NCBI GenBank assembly: GCA_029449235.1
Contig: JANATG010000009.1
Location: 1,488,001 to 1,552,000, forward strand
Direction: 5' to 3'
DNA: 64,000 bases
Source of the DNA: Linnemannia schmuckeri
Lineage: Eukaryota; Mortierellomycota; Mortierellomycetes; Mortierellales; Mortierellaceae
A program made the position numbers and the translations under genes. Positions 26,210 through 37,050 of this stretch are shown here, one piece after another (the stretch's first letter is position 1; every line of letters starts with the position of its first letter). The notes beneath the pieces were generated by a model. That model did no database searches, was not told the origin of the DNA, and saw only the letters and a program-made list of their open reading frames with translations.

Positions 26210-26830
26210 TTAACTATACCTTGATGATGAAGATATCGATGAATTGGTCTGAAGAGAGCCGTCAAGTCCTGTTCCTGCTCGGTTACCAAAGGCAGACATC
26301 CAGTTAAGCTTCAATCCCTTGGACCATCGATGCTCCTTGAGCGTCTCAGTGATTGAGCTCCTGGACTGGCTGGCGGGTGCATTGCTCGAGTGGACAGCAA
26401 ACGGTGGGAGGACGGACGAGGTTGAAAAAGATCGCAGCTGGCCTTCGTTTTGCTGTAGATCCACTTTTTGAACAGGGTGGAGTTGGGGGCGGGATGGACG
26501 AGCGTGTTGTTCCTGAGAAGCAGAGGCCTGTGATGAGATGGCGTTGTTGTTGGTGAAGGTTATGTTTCCAGAGGCAGATGATGCAACGGCCATCGAGGCA
26601 GGTAGTGGCGAAGTGTGGTCCATGGAGGCGTGGAGTGTTGAGGATGAGGATGAAGTAGAGGTAGAAGAGGTAGTTGGTGTGGACTTGAGCCCGTGGTTGA
26701 CAGAGACGGGGGAGGTGATGGCCCGCAGGAAGCGTGGACGGCGTCGTTGGGAGTTGTCCTGGGTAGACTGATCCTGAGACGGTTCATTAGTGGCGTTGGT
26801 GGGGGAAGGGGTGGATGGCGTTGGAGCCAT
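26210..26830 (-). CDS. Small Ser-rich protein, unknown function (206 aa)
   Basis: Single-exon frame with a clean ATG at 26830 and stop at 26210. The protein is Ser/Thr/Pro/Ala-rich with two less simple segments: a basic stretch near residues 29-42 (RRRPRFLRAITSPV) and a C-terminal patch (TETLKEHRWSKGLKLNWMSAFGNRAGTG). The second looks like the only part likely to fold. It has no signal peptide or membrane segment. Its leader upstream (to about 27,230) has the CT-rich character seen ahead of other genes here, which supports it being real. No family recognised. Confidence 0.6.
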   Translation of the reverse strand: MAPTPSTPSPTNATNEPSQDQSTQDNSQRRRPRFLRAITSPVSVNHGLKSTPTTSSTSTSSSSSTLHASMDHTSPLPASMAVASSASGNITFTNNNAISSQASASQEQHARPSRPQLHPVQKVDLQQNEGQLRSFSTSSVLPPFAVHSSNAPASQSRSSITETLKEHRWSKGLKLNWMSAFGNRAGTGLDGSLQTNSSISSSSRYS

Positions 26831-28240
26831 GTCCGGATATATGGAAGGCGGGGATGGTGGAGGGTGGGTGAATGAGGATGACTGTGTGGATGTGTTGTGT
26901 ATATGTGTATATGTGTATGTATGGGTGTAGGCGTAGGTGTAGGTGTGATGAGTAGGTGAGAGTAGGTGAGAGAGGGCGAAGGGAAGGTGGAGTTAATGGT
27001 CGAGGATAGGAGAAAGAGAAGATGGATGTGAAGGTGAAGGAGAAGGTGAAGGAGGAGGGTGTGATGTGAAGAACGCGAGGGATGGAAGGACAGGAAGAGG
27101 AAGAGGAAGAGGAGTAAGGCAGGAGAATAGGAAGAAGAGACTCTTGTTTGAACAAACGGAGGGACGGAGGGGAAAGAGAGGTGAAGAGAAGAAAAAAGCA
27201 GCACACAACAAAAAAAAGGGTTTCTCAATTGAATTTTGCACTCAAAAAAAACTCAGCGCTTTCTTCCTCAGCGGCCGACTGTGCAGTAGTCACGTGAAAC
27301 GCATGTACGGAACTTCCTCTTCACTCAGTCGAATGCCTGGACTGATCTGCCTTGTTTGTTCAAGAAGAGACGAGTAGAAGAAGCAGAAGGAGAAAGTCAG
27401 GAATTGGAAGAACAAGTAAAAGGTGGAAGAGCTCAACGATCCCATGTGTATCAGAAAAAGCGTTCTTATCGAGTCAAACATGTAGCTAAAAAATTGGTCG
27501 AGAAGCTGCTCAGTGGCTCTTTCTTTCTTCCTGCATGAGGTTAATACGATTCAGCGTGACCAAAATTGGAAGCGAACAGATACTACCGCAACAACACTAA
27601 CAACAAAACAGTAAAAAGCAGAAACGGTTGACGGATTGTTCAAGGAGAGGCTGCTATTCTGAAGTTTATTGGCTCATTCATTATCGGATAGACGAATCAT
27701 CCCTTCATCATGCCCCCTGGAGCAAGCAGTCAGACCAACAATTGTTCACCAAAATTCGCCCTGTTTATATATGAACATTTCGCTCCAAATGTCGGAGGAT
27801 TCTCCGTGGACAAAAAAGGGGGGAGGAGGCGAAGGAGTCAACAATAATAATCCATCGCACCAATCAAGCCTAATCGTCATCGCCCATCTTTTTTTCTTTT
27901 CATTTTTTACTCTGCTCTGTTTTATTTCCTTGGCTACATGTTCCTTTTCTTTTTTTTTTTCCTTTTGCCTTCTCACCCTTCACCAGCATCGCTGCCTTTT
28001 TCATACCTTTGTCGCTTCTTGTCGTCACTGCTCAACAAAAGAAAAAAATATGGGTAGGCTGCGCCTTCCCTAAAGTCGAGGAACACCGACAAAACCAATA
28101 ACAAAAAAACCTGATCACAGTAACCCTAACTCGTCGTCGTGTAACTCTCTCAAGAGTGTGATCCAAAAAAGTATCACAGACGAACAGCCTATGCAGCCAT
28201 TCAAGATTTTTTACTACCCCGCCCGCACCAATGGCGAATT

Positions 28241-28282
<42 letters not shown>

Positions 28283-29084
28283 CTTGTATGGATCAATTGA
28301 CTTCCGCATGGCTGCGCTATCCTCCACCTGCCACTCCCTTTCGAATCCCAGTCGGAAGGCCCGCATGGACCTCTCCGTCCTCTCCGTCCCCCGTCCACAA
28401 TCTCACAATTACTGTTCTCATCATCCCCCTCCGCTATGCAAATAAAGCTTTCAAAACAAGTATTGGCCATTGTCCTGTACATGGTATGCCATTTACATAC
28501 CTTAGCCAGATTTCACATTTCATGCGACGCCCCTCTTCCATGGATCCTTCCACTGAATTCTTTTTTTTTTTTTTTTTTGTTCCGTGGCTCAATTCCTCCG
28601 CTGCATTATGAATTGACCTTCTTTTCCTTAAGGCATGTGGGAAATATGTGGTTTTGAAACCACGACGCGTTCTTCTTTCTTGTGCTCGTATGCTTTTTTT
28701 TTTTTTTTTTTGCTGCAACCGTTGTTCATGCAACCAATAATTAAAGTCGATTCCCAGCCTAGGCGATTTTTGGAAGTTTTAAGAAGCAAGGAAAAAGAGG
28801 GGTAAAGTGAAGGGAGGGGAGAGCATTGGCCTAGTGCTGATTTTTTTTTTTCTTTTTGAACAAACCCTTTTTTCCTTTTCTTTCTCTTGGTTCTTTTGTT
28901 TCCCTTCTCTTACTCCCCTCTCGTTTCTCCTTTTCACATTTCTCGACATACATATATATTTCTTCCTTATTGTTATATTTTTCCTCAAACTTTTGCGCTA
29001 TTGACTCTTTCATTCTTTCGTGGCTTTTATTATCACTTTCGCTACAAAAAAGAAGCAAACGAAATAATTGCTCGTGCAGAGGCT
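26831..29084. other. Intergenic region with homopolymers, no gene recognised
   Basis: About 2.2 kb between the leader of the Ser-rich gene and the 3' end of the CDK8 gene. It contains homopolymer runs at about 28,249-28,276 (A), 28,560-28,577 (T) and 28,693-28,711 (T), and CT-rich stretches at 28,850-29,040. Frames seen are short and repeat-driven. Confidence 0.5.
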
Positions 29085-31107
29085 TCAAGCATCGACGCGG
29101 GGTCGCTTGGTCAGTCGATCGTCCTTGACAGCCGGCACGGGGTGTGTCTTTTGAACATTGGCCGTTGCCCTCATATCCTTGTCTTCATTCGTAATTCGTC
29201 TCAACGGGAACTCGACAGGCTGACCGGCAAATGAGCTATTTGAATAGGAAAAAAAAACATGAGAGCAAACCAAAGAAAAAAAACCAACAATAATGCAGGT
29301 AAGCCATCATGCAAGTCTCGCATACCAGGGGAGAAATAACAAAACCGCGATGCAATCGATCATAAACAAAAAGAACCAATAAAACAACAAGGCAAACGAA
29401 TGTTCCTGTTATCTACATACTCGAGCCCTGGCTTGGGATCTTCTTGAAAGTATGGATGGTTCAAGGCTTCTTCGGCTGTGATCCGCTTTAGAGGGTCATA
29501 CTCAAGCATGGCCGCCAACAGATTGCATCCTTGCTCACTCTTGATCGGCCATTGTTGGTAGAGTGATCGGAGGACATTGGGTGTTCTATTTCACACACAA
29601 AAGGGCGCGTTAGACCATATTGTCAAACAATTGTCCCAGCTACTCCAAAAATTAATCGCCTCCTCGCTCCATTCATTGTGCAGCCTTACTGTCGGAAAGA
29701 GGCCAAGTTTGGGTATTCCGGCTGTTGGTCAATTGTTGGCCATCGTTCCTCTAAGTACACCGAGCCAATAAAAACATTCATATTAGAGCTATCTTGTTGC
29801 CACGTCACGTCTTAGCACCATCAGTGGAATTCAATGAACAAGGCGCCTTACTTGTGGGGTTGCCGAGAATGTCAAAGATTTTCTGCAGCTGGTTCTTTTG
29901 GAACGGTACAGTCTTCTTGTTCTCAACCTTGGCTTCTTCACCCTTGAAGATTGGCCGAAGGGTAATAAGTTCCGCAAAGATACATCCAATCGCCCAAATG
30001 TCGATCGCTTTGGTATAATGCCTTGATCCCAGCAACAACTCCGGTGCTCTGTACCAAATGGTCACCACCACCTTGTCTCCATTAAACAGTGGCTGCAGCG
30101 GCTTGTAAAACAATCGCGCCAATCCCAGATCACCTATTCATAAGAAGTGAAAGTCAAGTCGTATTACTCGCCTCGGATAAAGACGATAATTTTGCCATTA
30201 TAAACGTGTTCCTTGACTTACCAACTTTGACGACTCCATTGGCGGTGACAAGGATGTTTGCGGGTTTTAGGTCACGATGCATCACCCAGTTGGCATGGAG
30301 ATACGCAACTCCGTTCAAAAGCTGCCACAAGAAAGACTTTATCGTGTATTCCGACATGAACTTTCTCTCAGGATGACTGTGAAATCCTATGATTTGCTAC
30401 ATGGACGCACGAAAGCAAAAATAAGCCTTAGTAAAGGTTGAATAATATCATTTGAGAAACTAGCAATGAAAAAGAGGCATGACACTTACGAGAAGGTCAT
30501 GTTCCGCGTATTCAAAGACCATGTGGATAGACTTGTCTTCAAGTAGAACTTCCTCTAGCCCAACAATGTTCTCGTGATGAAGTTCCCGACAAAGCTATAG
30601 TATAGAGAAGTGTTTTGTTAGAAGGCTCCTTCCTGCAAATCCTTTCTATAAAATAATTCAAGGCAGAGGTGACGAAACCTACCGCGATCTCTCGACAGGC
30701 AGACTGTGAGATTCCAATATACGTCGCCGCCTCACCCTCCTTGTCCGGCTTGAACTTTTTGATCGCATACTCCTTATTGTCATCCCTAAATACCACAAGC
30801 AGCAGAAGAGAAATACAGTAATGGTGAGCAATTGGGTCAAGGACAATGAAACCTTCCCGCCAGCATAACACGCATTATCCTGAAAGTCATACTTGACTTT
30901 GGACTTCGCCTTATAAACCCGACCATAGGTTCCAGAACTGATGAACCCCAAAATATCGTATTTGGAGGCAATCTTTTGCCGACAAGAGTCGCGCTTCTGT
31001 TTGTACTCTGTCATGTTCATGGGCGGGAGGTCAAAGTGCTCCTGTACTTCTTCTTCTTCTTGCTCCTCCATCCCTTCAAAATGTTGCGACGTTGGTTGTT
31101 GATTCAT
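29085..31107 (-). CDS. SSN3: Cyclin-dependent kinase 8 (Mediator kinase, Ssn3/Srb10)
   Basis: Catalytic subunit of the Mediator CDK8 module, a nuclear Ser/Thr kinase acting with cyclin C to modulate RNA polymerase II transcription. Eight exons join in phase to 418 aa: 31107-30893, 30785-30683, 30594-30490, 30396-30222, 30133-29852, 29750-29690, 29585-29421 and 29235-29085. Seen in order: glycine loop SSGTYGRVYKAK, catalytic lysine in EYAIKKFKPDKEGE, alpha-C segment SACREIA (the CDK8-specific SMSACRE-like helix), HRDLKPANILV at about residue 181, DLGLARLF in place of DFG (CDK8 enzymes have a DMG variant), VTIWYRAPELLLG, the AKVENKKTVPFQKNQLQKIF insert typical of CDK8, TKERWP, and a basic end TKRPRVDA. 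Length and motifs fit the fungal family well. Confidence 0.95.
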
Positions 31108-31531
31108 TGGTGAAAACTATGCGGCTATTTGGGTTTTTCTGCACAGGTGTAAGGGTTTTGTTGGGGAAGAGCGATGATGTTGGCTCCTTGATGGTTCCTG
31201 AGATGCGTTGATGCGTTGATGCTGATGCTCTGTTCACATCTCAAGATTCCGCTATGTTCGTGACTGCGCATGCTTTACTAATATTTCTTTCAATGTTTTA
31301 TTACAATGCCGCATGGCTTTTCTCGTTCTAATGTGAGTTGTTCTAAGAGGAGTGGGACGAGAGGAAAACGAAGGTGTGGGTGTATATGGTCTTCGCGTTG
31401 AATAGAAACAACAGGAACTAACTGTTGATCCATTGTTCCATTCAGCGCGCGGTGTCATGTATGGTAGCGTAGTGTCGTATTGGATGCAAGTGAGAGACGA
31501 TAAATAGAATAGACAGTGCTGGCTAGACAAT

Positions 31532-32930
31532 TTAACCGATGACGATCTTGTTGCCCTCCTCGAACGAGTAGGCAGGGATCTCGAGGTTCAATGGTGCGGG
31601 TCCCTTACGGATACGTCCAGAGATATCGTAGTGGGAACCGTGGCAAGGGCAGTACCATCCACCATAGTCACCGGCCTCTCCGATGGGGACACATCCCAAG
31701 TGAGTGCAGACACCTGAATATATTGAAATACATAAGAAAAAATACAAATTAGTCAACAATAATAAAAAATGGAAGACAACAAGTGACAAGACACTAACGA
31801 TCAGCAAGAAGTCGTACCCAACATAACCAACCACTCGGGCTTTTGGGCACGCTCGGCATCGTTCTGGGGATCACGGAGCTCAGCAATGTTGACGGCGTTG
31901 GCCTCATCGATCTCATCGGCGGTACGGTGACGGATAAAGACGGGCTTTCCACGCCACTTGATGGTGACGTTACGACCCTCGGGGATGGTGCTGAGGTCAA
32001 CCTCGACTTTGGCCAAAGCCAAAACATCAGCAGAGGCAGACATGTTGGCCAAGAAGTCAGCAACGGTGGTCTTGGCTCCAAGAAAGGAGACAGCACCGGT
32101 GGTTCCGACCATGAAGTAGGAGAAAGCACGGTTGGTGGCATCGCCGGATCCGCTCTTGTACTTGCTGAAGTCGGGGATGTTGGTGGTTTCGCGAGCAGAG
32201 CTGTGGTTGAGACGGACCTGAGCAGCAAGTCCAGCGGGGGCTAACATTTTCCGATAATAACATGTAGTGTCTGCGTTAGTTGATAATCCTATCTCACTGT
32301 TATTATCGTCAAAGTAGTGGATCCTGACGCCCCGTGACTGAAAGCATTTTTTCTAATCCTTGACTTGACGCGTAGATCTCGATCCAGTATCGTCCCGATG
32401 CTCTCCTGACACCGCATAGCCCTCTTCTTTTTAACGCAGTGTCCAGATCCCGATGTCCAGAACCTACATATAGCCTCAATCGACATTAAATTGACGAACA
32501 TGTATCCGGAGCTAGATCCCTGTGCAGCCTATCCGCGTGCCCTTCCTAAAAAAGCGGCATCCGTGAAAAAATTTAGAGTCGTTCGGAGAAAAGTCCCGAG
32601 CAGGTAACTTGCAGATCCCGAGTGAATGAAAAGATGTCCAAGAGAGTGCATCAAGTTCTTTCAAAGATCGCTGCTTCCACGCTGTGCCTTAGACTGTCGC
32701 TTTCGTGAAGTATCGGTGAATGTTTGAAATCCGAAAATGGGCAACACAAGCTGCAGAGTGGATGTCCGAGGTGATTGTTGTTTGTTGAGACGATGTCAAG
32801 TCCGGCGGTAGCGAGGTGAAGGTGAGATCCGGAAAAAGAGAGGCGACATACCGAGGACGTTGCGGGCAGCAGCGACACGGACCGAGCGGTTCAAGGAGGC
32901 CGAGGCCATTCTAGCAGCAAGGGAGGCCAT
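31532..32930 (-). CDS. RIP1: Ubiquinol-cytochrome c reductase Rieske iron-sulfur subunit
   Basis: Rieske 2Fe-2S protein of respiratory complex III in the mitochondrial inner membrane, moving electrons from ubiquinol to cytochrome c1. Three exons: 32930-32852, 32240-31818 and 31713-31532, giving 227 aa, the usual fungal length. The N-terminus is an Arg/Ala/Ser-rich presequence (MASLAARMASASLNRSVRVAA). A single membrane helix follows (FSYFMVGTTGAVSFLGAKTTV), then the flexible hinge and the cluster-binding boxes CTHLGC (about 170-175) and CPCHGSH (about 189-195), with both Cys/His pairs intact. It ends PAYSFEEGNKIVIG. The first intron of about 610 bp separates the presequence from the mature protein. 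It is divergent from the mitochondrial MetRS gene with 257 bp between start codons. Confidence 0.97.
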
Positions 32931-33187
32931 TGTGTGATGTGAGGAGAAGATGGAGTGGGGAGGGAGGAGACAAGTGTGAAAAAGCGGATCGTCTTGTGTT
33001 GAGGGCTCAGGCACTCACTGTGCCTGAGGGCGGAGGGACACTTCGGAAACCGAGAAAAATGTACTCGTCACAGAAATTTATCAGCTCGCATCTGCAGCCC
33101 AATTTCCTTGTCGATCCGATTTCCCCTCACTTGATAAAGTTTCAGGCACAGAGGTTTCTAGGAAAGAGATCACCTTACATTCCAACC
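32931..33187. promoter_or_regulatory. Shared divergent promoter, Rieske (-) and mitochondrial MetRS (+)
   Basis: Only 257 bp separate the two start codons, so the promoters overlap. Both products act in mitochondria, which makes shared control plausible, but no specific binding site is claimed. Confidence 0.5.
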
Positions 33188-35570
33188 ATGGCCGCGTCGA
33201 CATTCCTTCTGAGACGTCTGCCCTTGTGCGCACAAACAGGCAGACTCTCACGGTCAAATTACCCAGCATCCACAATTCTCCAACAGGGCTGGTCGCGTAC
33301 TCTTATCAGGCCATCGGCTTCGTTGTACAGTACACAGGCTACTACTGAGCTGGATCAGACCAACAAGCCATACTACATCACAACGCCAATCTTTTACGTC
33401 AATGCCGGTACGGCGCGCACTCCCTTGGTGTCTGAATTTGCAGCGTGATTGTCGTGAAATTTGATCCGCACGCAAATAAATGTTAACATACTGAGCGCTT
33501 TTTTTTTCTCTCTCACGCTCATTATAGTACCACACATTGGACATTTGCACTCGGCAGTCCTCGCGGACACATTCAAGAGGTTCCACGAGATGAAGGGCAG
33601 AAAGGTGATTTTGAGCACGGGAACAGACGAACATGGACTGAAGGTAAGTCGCGTACCTTGAACTGCTTAATCCGTCAGGCTGAACTGTTTACACACTGAC
33701 ACATATAGTTTTGAATGCTTGCGCCCAAGAATAGATCCAACAGGCCGCCGCTCAAGTAGGAATGAAGGAGATCGAGTTGTGCGACAAGGTTTCGAAGCGT
33801 TTCCAGGATCTCTTTGATGCTGCCAACATCAGCTACACCACATACATCAGGACAACAGAACCACGGCACGCAGTGGCAGTCAAGAATATCTGGGACGACC
33901 TTTTGGCGCGAGGTTATATTTACAAGGGACATCACGAGGGATGGTACTCTGTGTCAGACGAGGCGTTCTACCCATCAACTCATGTCGAAGAAAAGATCAA
34001 CGAAAAGACTGGCGAGAAGTATCATGTAAGTCCTACTGGTCAGTCAATCGTAAACGTATCGGAGCTACCTTGATGTGTACTCACCGAAGAACTATCACGT
34101 TTGATAGATTGCCACGGAAACAGGAAAGCAAGTTGAATGGACCACGGAAGAGAACTACAAGTTCAGGCTGAGTGCATTTACCGATAAGCTGATTGAGTGG
34201 CTTGACAACAACCCCGAAGGTAACGATAACCGCTTTGTCGATCTTCACTGAGAAACAGAAATGCAAGAGTCAGAAGATTAACAATTACTTTTTTCTTCAC
34301 TGGACATATTAGCTATTTTGCCCAAGAGTAGACATCTCGAGGTTCAGGGTTGGTTGAAAGGCGGTTTGTCGGATTTGTCAGTCTCACGACCGAGATCACG
34401 ACTCACATGGGGAATTCCCATCCCGGGAGATGATAGTCATGTCATGTATGTCTGGATGGATGCTCTCACCAACTATCTTACCGTGACAGGATACCCATGG
34501 AAGGACATGTCGGACTCTCTGAAGGCTGTTTGCGGATGGCCAGCTGATGCTCAGATTGTCGGCAAGGATATCCTCCGATTCCATGCTGTCTACTGGCCAG
34601 CCTTCCTGATGGCTGCTGATCTCGCTGTCCCCAAGAAGATCGTTGCGCATGCTCACTGGACTCAGGGCAAGATGAAAATGTCCAAGAGTATCGGAAATGT
34701 TGTCGACCCCTTCACAGCCATGCAGGAATTTGGCACCGACACGATCCGTTTCTACCTGATGAACGACGGAGGATTGGTCGATGATGCAGGTAAAATAACT
34801 GATCCTTGGAATTTTTATTTGTGGCACTGATCTTTTGTGTAAAGAAAAGCTTTTTTTTTTATTTTATTTTTTTCCCAACTGTAGAATGACTTTCATCTCC
34901 TTCGAAATAGATTATTCATCGGAGTTGGTTGCAGGAAGATACAAGAAGTTGCTTGCAGGACAGCTTGGCAACCTTTTGAACAGATCAACCTCGGTGGCTT
35001 TGAACCCATCCGCCAAAGTGCCCAAGCAACCATCAGCAGACAATGTTCACCCTGACGATAAAGCCTTGCACGAAAAATTGGAAGCTTTGCCCGGTCTTGT
35101 TGACGAAGCCATGGCCAACTACAGGACTACCCATGCTACTCAAGCTATCTTTGACATGATTGCCGAGGTACGTCTTGATGAACCTCTTTGAGCTGTTTGA
35201 CTCGCAGCTGTTACGGACTCTTGAAAGCTTATATACTTACTATGTATTTTTCTTCTTCATCTGGAACCCATCATAGGCCAACTCAAACTTTACACATTGT
35301 GAGCCTTGGAAGCTAGTCAAAGACCCTGCCAGCCACGACCGTCTGCAGACAGTGCTATGGTATGCCATTGAATCTACACGATTGGCTACTCTGCTCCTCC
35401 AACCCATTATGCCCACCAAGACTGCCGAGATTCTTGACCAACTGGACATCCGCAAGGACGAGCGATCGTGGGAATACGCAAGGCTTGGACAAGGATGGGC
35501 TAAGGACGCGGAGTCAAGGAGGATCCTGCCTGGTACACCCATGTTCCCCCAAGTCAAGTCGAAGAAGTAG
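33188..35570 (+). CDS. MSM1: Mitochondrial methionyl-tRNA synthetase
   Basis: Class I aminoacyl-tRNA synthetase charging mitochondrial tRNA-Met. Seven exons join in phase: 33188-33407, 33528-33643, 33735-34025, 34108-34219, 34313-34789, 34911-35167 and 35277-35570, giving 588 aa. A basic, Ser/Leu-rich presequence (about residues 1-45) supports mitochondrial import. The signature PHIGHLHSA is at about 75-83 (split from its start by intron 1), GTDEHGLK follows, and the KMSKS loop (MKMSKSIGNVVDP) is at about 368-372. The C-terminal helical anticodon-binding part ends LGQGWAKDAESRRILPGTPMFPQ. There is no zinc-knuckle insertion, in keeping with the mitochondrial/bacterial short form. The ATG at 33188 is the first that yields the presequence; an upstream frame from 32,930 has no targeting features. 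Confidence 0.95.
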
Positions 35571-35840
35571 AAACCATCGTTTTGTAACATTTTTTTTTCA
35601 GTCGTCATTGTCATAAATCATCCTTTCTGCCCACCAATTGTGCTTTGTTCTGTTTGTTGGTTTTATTTTTATTCACATGGGCACACGTAATGTGCGGAAG
35701 TAAGGAAAGTAAGCAAACTCAGTCGATAGAGCAAGTAAGAAAAAAAGAGAAAAAAAAAGGCATGCGTCGACACGTAGTTGGGTTGATGTGTGTTGGGTTA
35801 TTCCCTTGAAATCCCACAAGCGGACAAAGAGAGACAACAT

Positions 35841-36152
35841 TTATCCGCCAAAGCCGTAAAGGGTGCGTCCCTGGCGCTTGAGGGCATAGACGACATCGAG
35901 AGACGTGACGGTCTTGCGCTTGGCGTGCTCGGTGTAGGTGACGGCGTCACGGATGACGTTCTCGAGGAAGACCTTGAGGACGGAGCGGGTCTCCTCGTAG
36001 ATGAGGCCTGAGATGCGCTTGACACCACCACGACGGGCGAGACGACGGATGGCAGGCTTAGTGATGCCCTGGATGTTGTCGCGAAGAATCTTGCGATGGC
36101 GCTTGGCGCCTCCCTTGCCAAGACCCTTTCCTCCTTTACCGCGACCAGACAT
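35841..36152 (-). CDS. Histone H4
   Basis: Core nucleosome protein, intronless, 103 residues including the initiator Met. The N-terminal tail [20 protein letters not shown] carries the usual acetylated lysines, followed by the histone fold and the C-terminus TLYGFGG, essentially the canonical eukaryotic sequence. Codon use is strongly C/G-ending compared with neighbours, as expected for a highly expressed gene. The closest gene downstream is mitochondrial MetRS on the other strand; no H3 gene is paired with it in this window. Confidence 0.99.
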
Positions 36153-36506
36153 TGTTTCGAAGAGTGCTTGTTGGTGGTTTGGTTGGTTGGTTGGTGAGTG
36201 CTGTGCGAATGTTGTTTCCTGTGCAGCCGAAAAGGTAGGTACGAAGGAAAGAAGAAAAAAGAGGTTAGGGAGCCCTCTCAGCCGGAGATTAAAAGGGCGC
36301 GTCTTTCGAATGAAGAAGTGCAGTCACGGTCAAGTCGACGTCACCTTTTGAAGCGGAAACAGGACAATGGGCGCGAGAATTCATCTATTGGCTGGAACGT
36401 GAAGGAGAAATAAGCAGTCCTAGAACTCGAGAAAATCGGATATTTCTTAATATGGAAATAATTCCAAGTGAAACTGGAACAATTCGTTTGACTTTGAACA
36501 CTTTAT

Positions 36507-37017
36507 TCATTGACATGTACGGCCGGCAGCCACAGCATTAAGACCCTTGACTTCAAGCAAAGTGCGCTCTAGCCCTGCGACCACAGTTTGCATGAACTGG
36601 GGTGTACACTCTTTTTTTTCGTGCTCTTATCTCCTGGAGTATCGTCTCCGTAATAACCAGTGCCTTGGTCTCGCATGCCTCGAACGCCAAGGTGTTTGCG
36701 ACTTCTCGTTCTCGTTCTTCTGCCCGATGCTTTTGAAGCTGAGGACGGAGATGCGATGAGATAATTTTCTCTAAATCATCAATTAGGTCGTTTTCACAAC
36801 TGATTAGCTCTTGCGCAAGAGTAGGGTCTCCACCAAAGTAAACTTCCATGCCATTGTAAATCCTTAATACAAGGTACATGTGCTTGCAGGGCACCTTGTG
36901 TCGAATGTATTCGGCACAAGCACATGAAACAAGAAGCATACTGTCCACGTCTGCGCTGACTCTATACTTTTTGTCGGGCTCTGTGAACGAAAAAACAAGA
37001 AATGGGAGTGTATGTTG

Positions 37018-37050
<33 letters not shown>

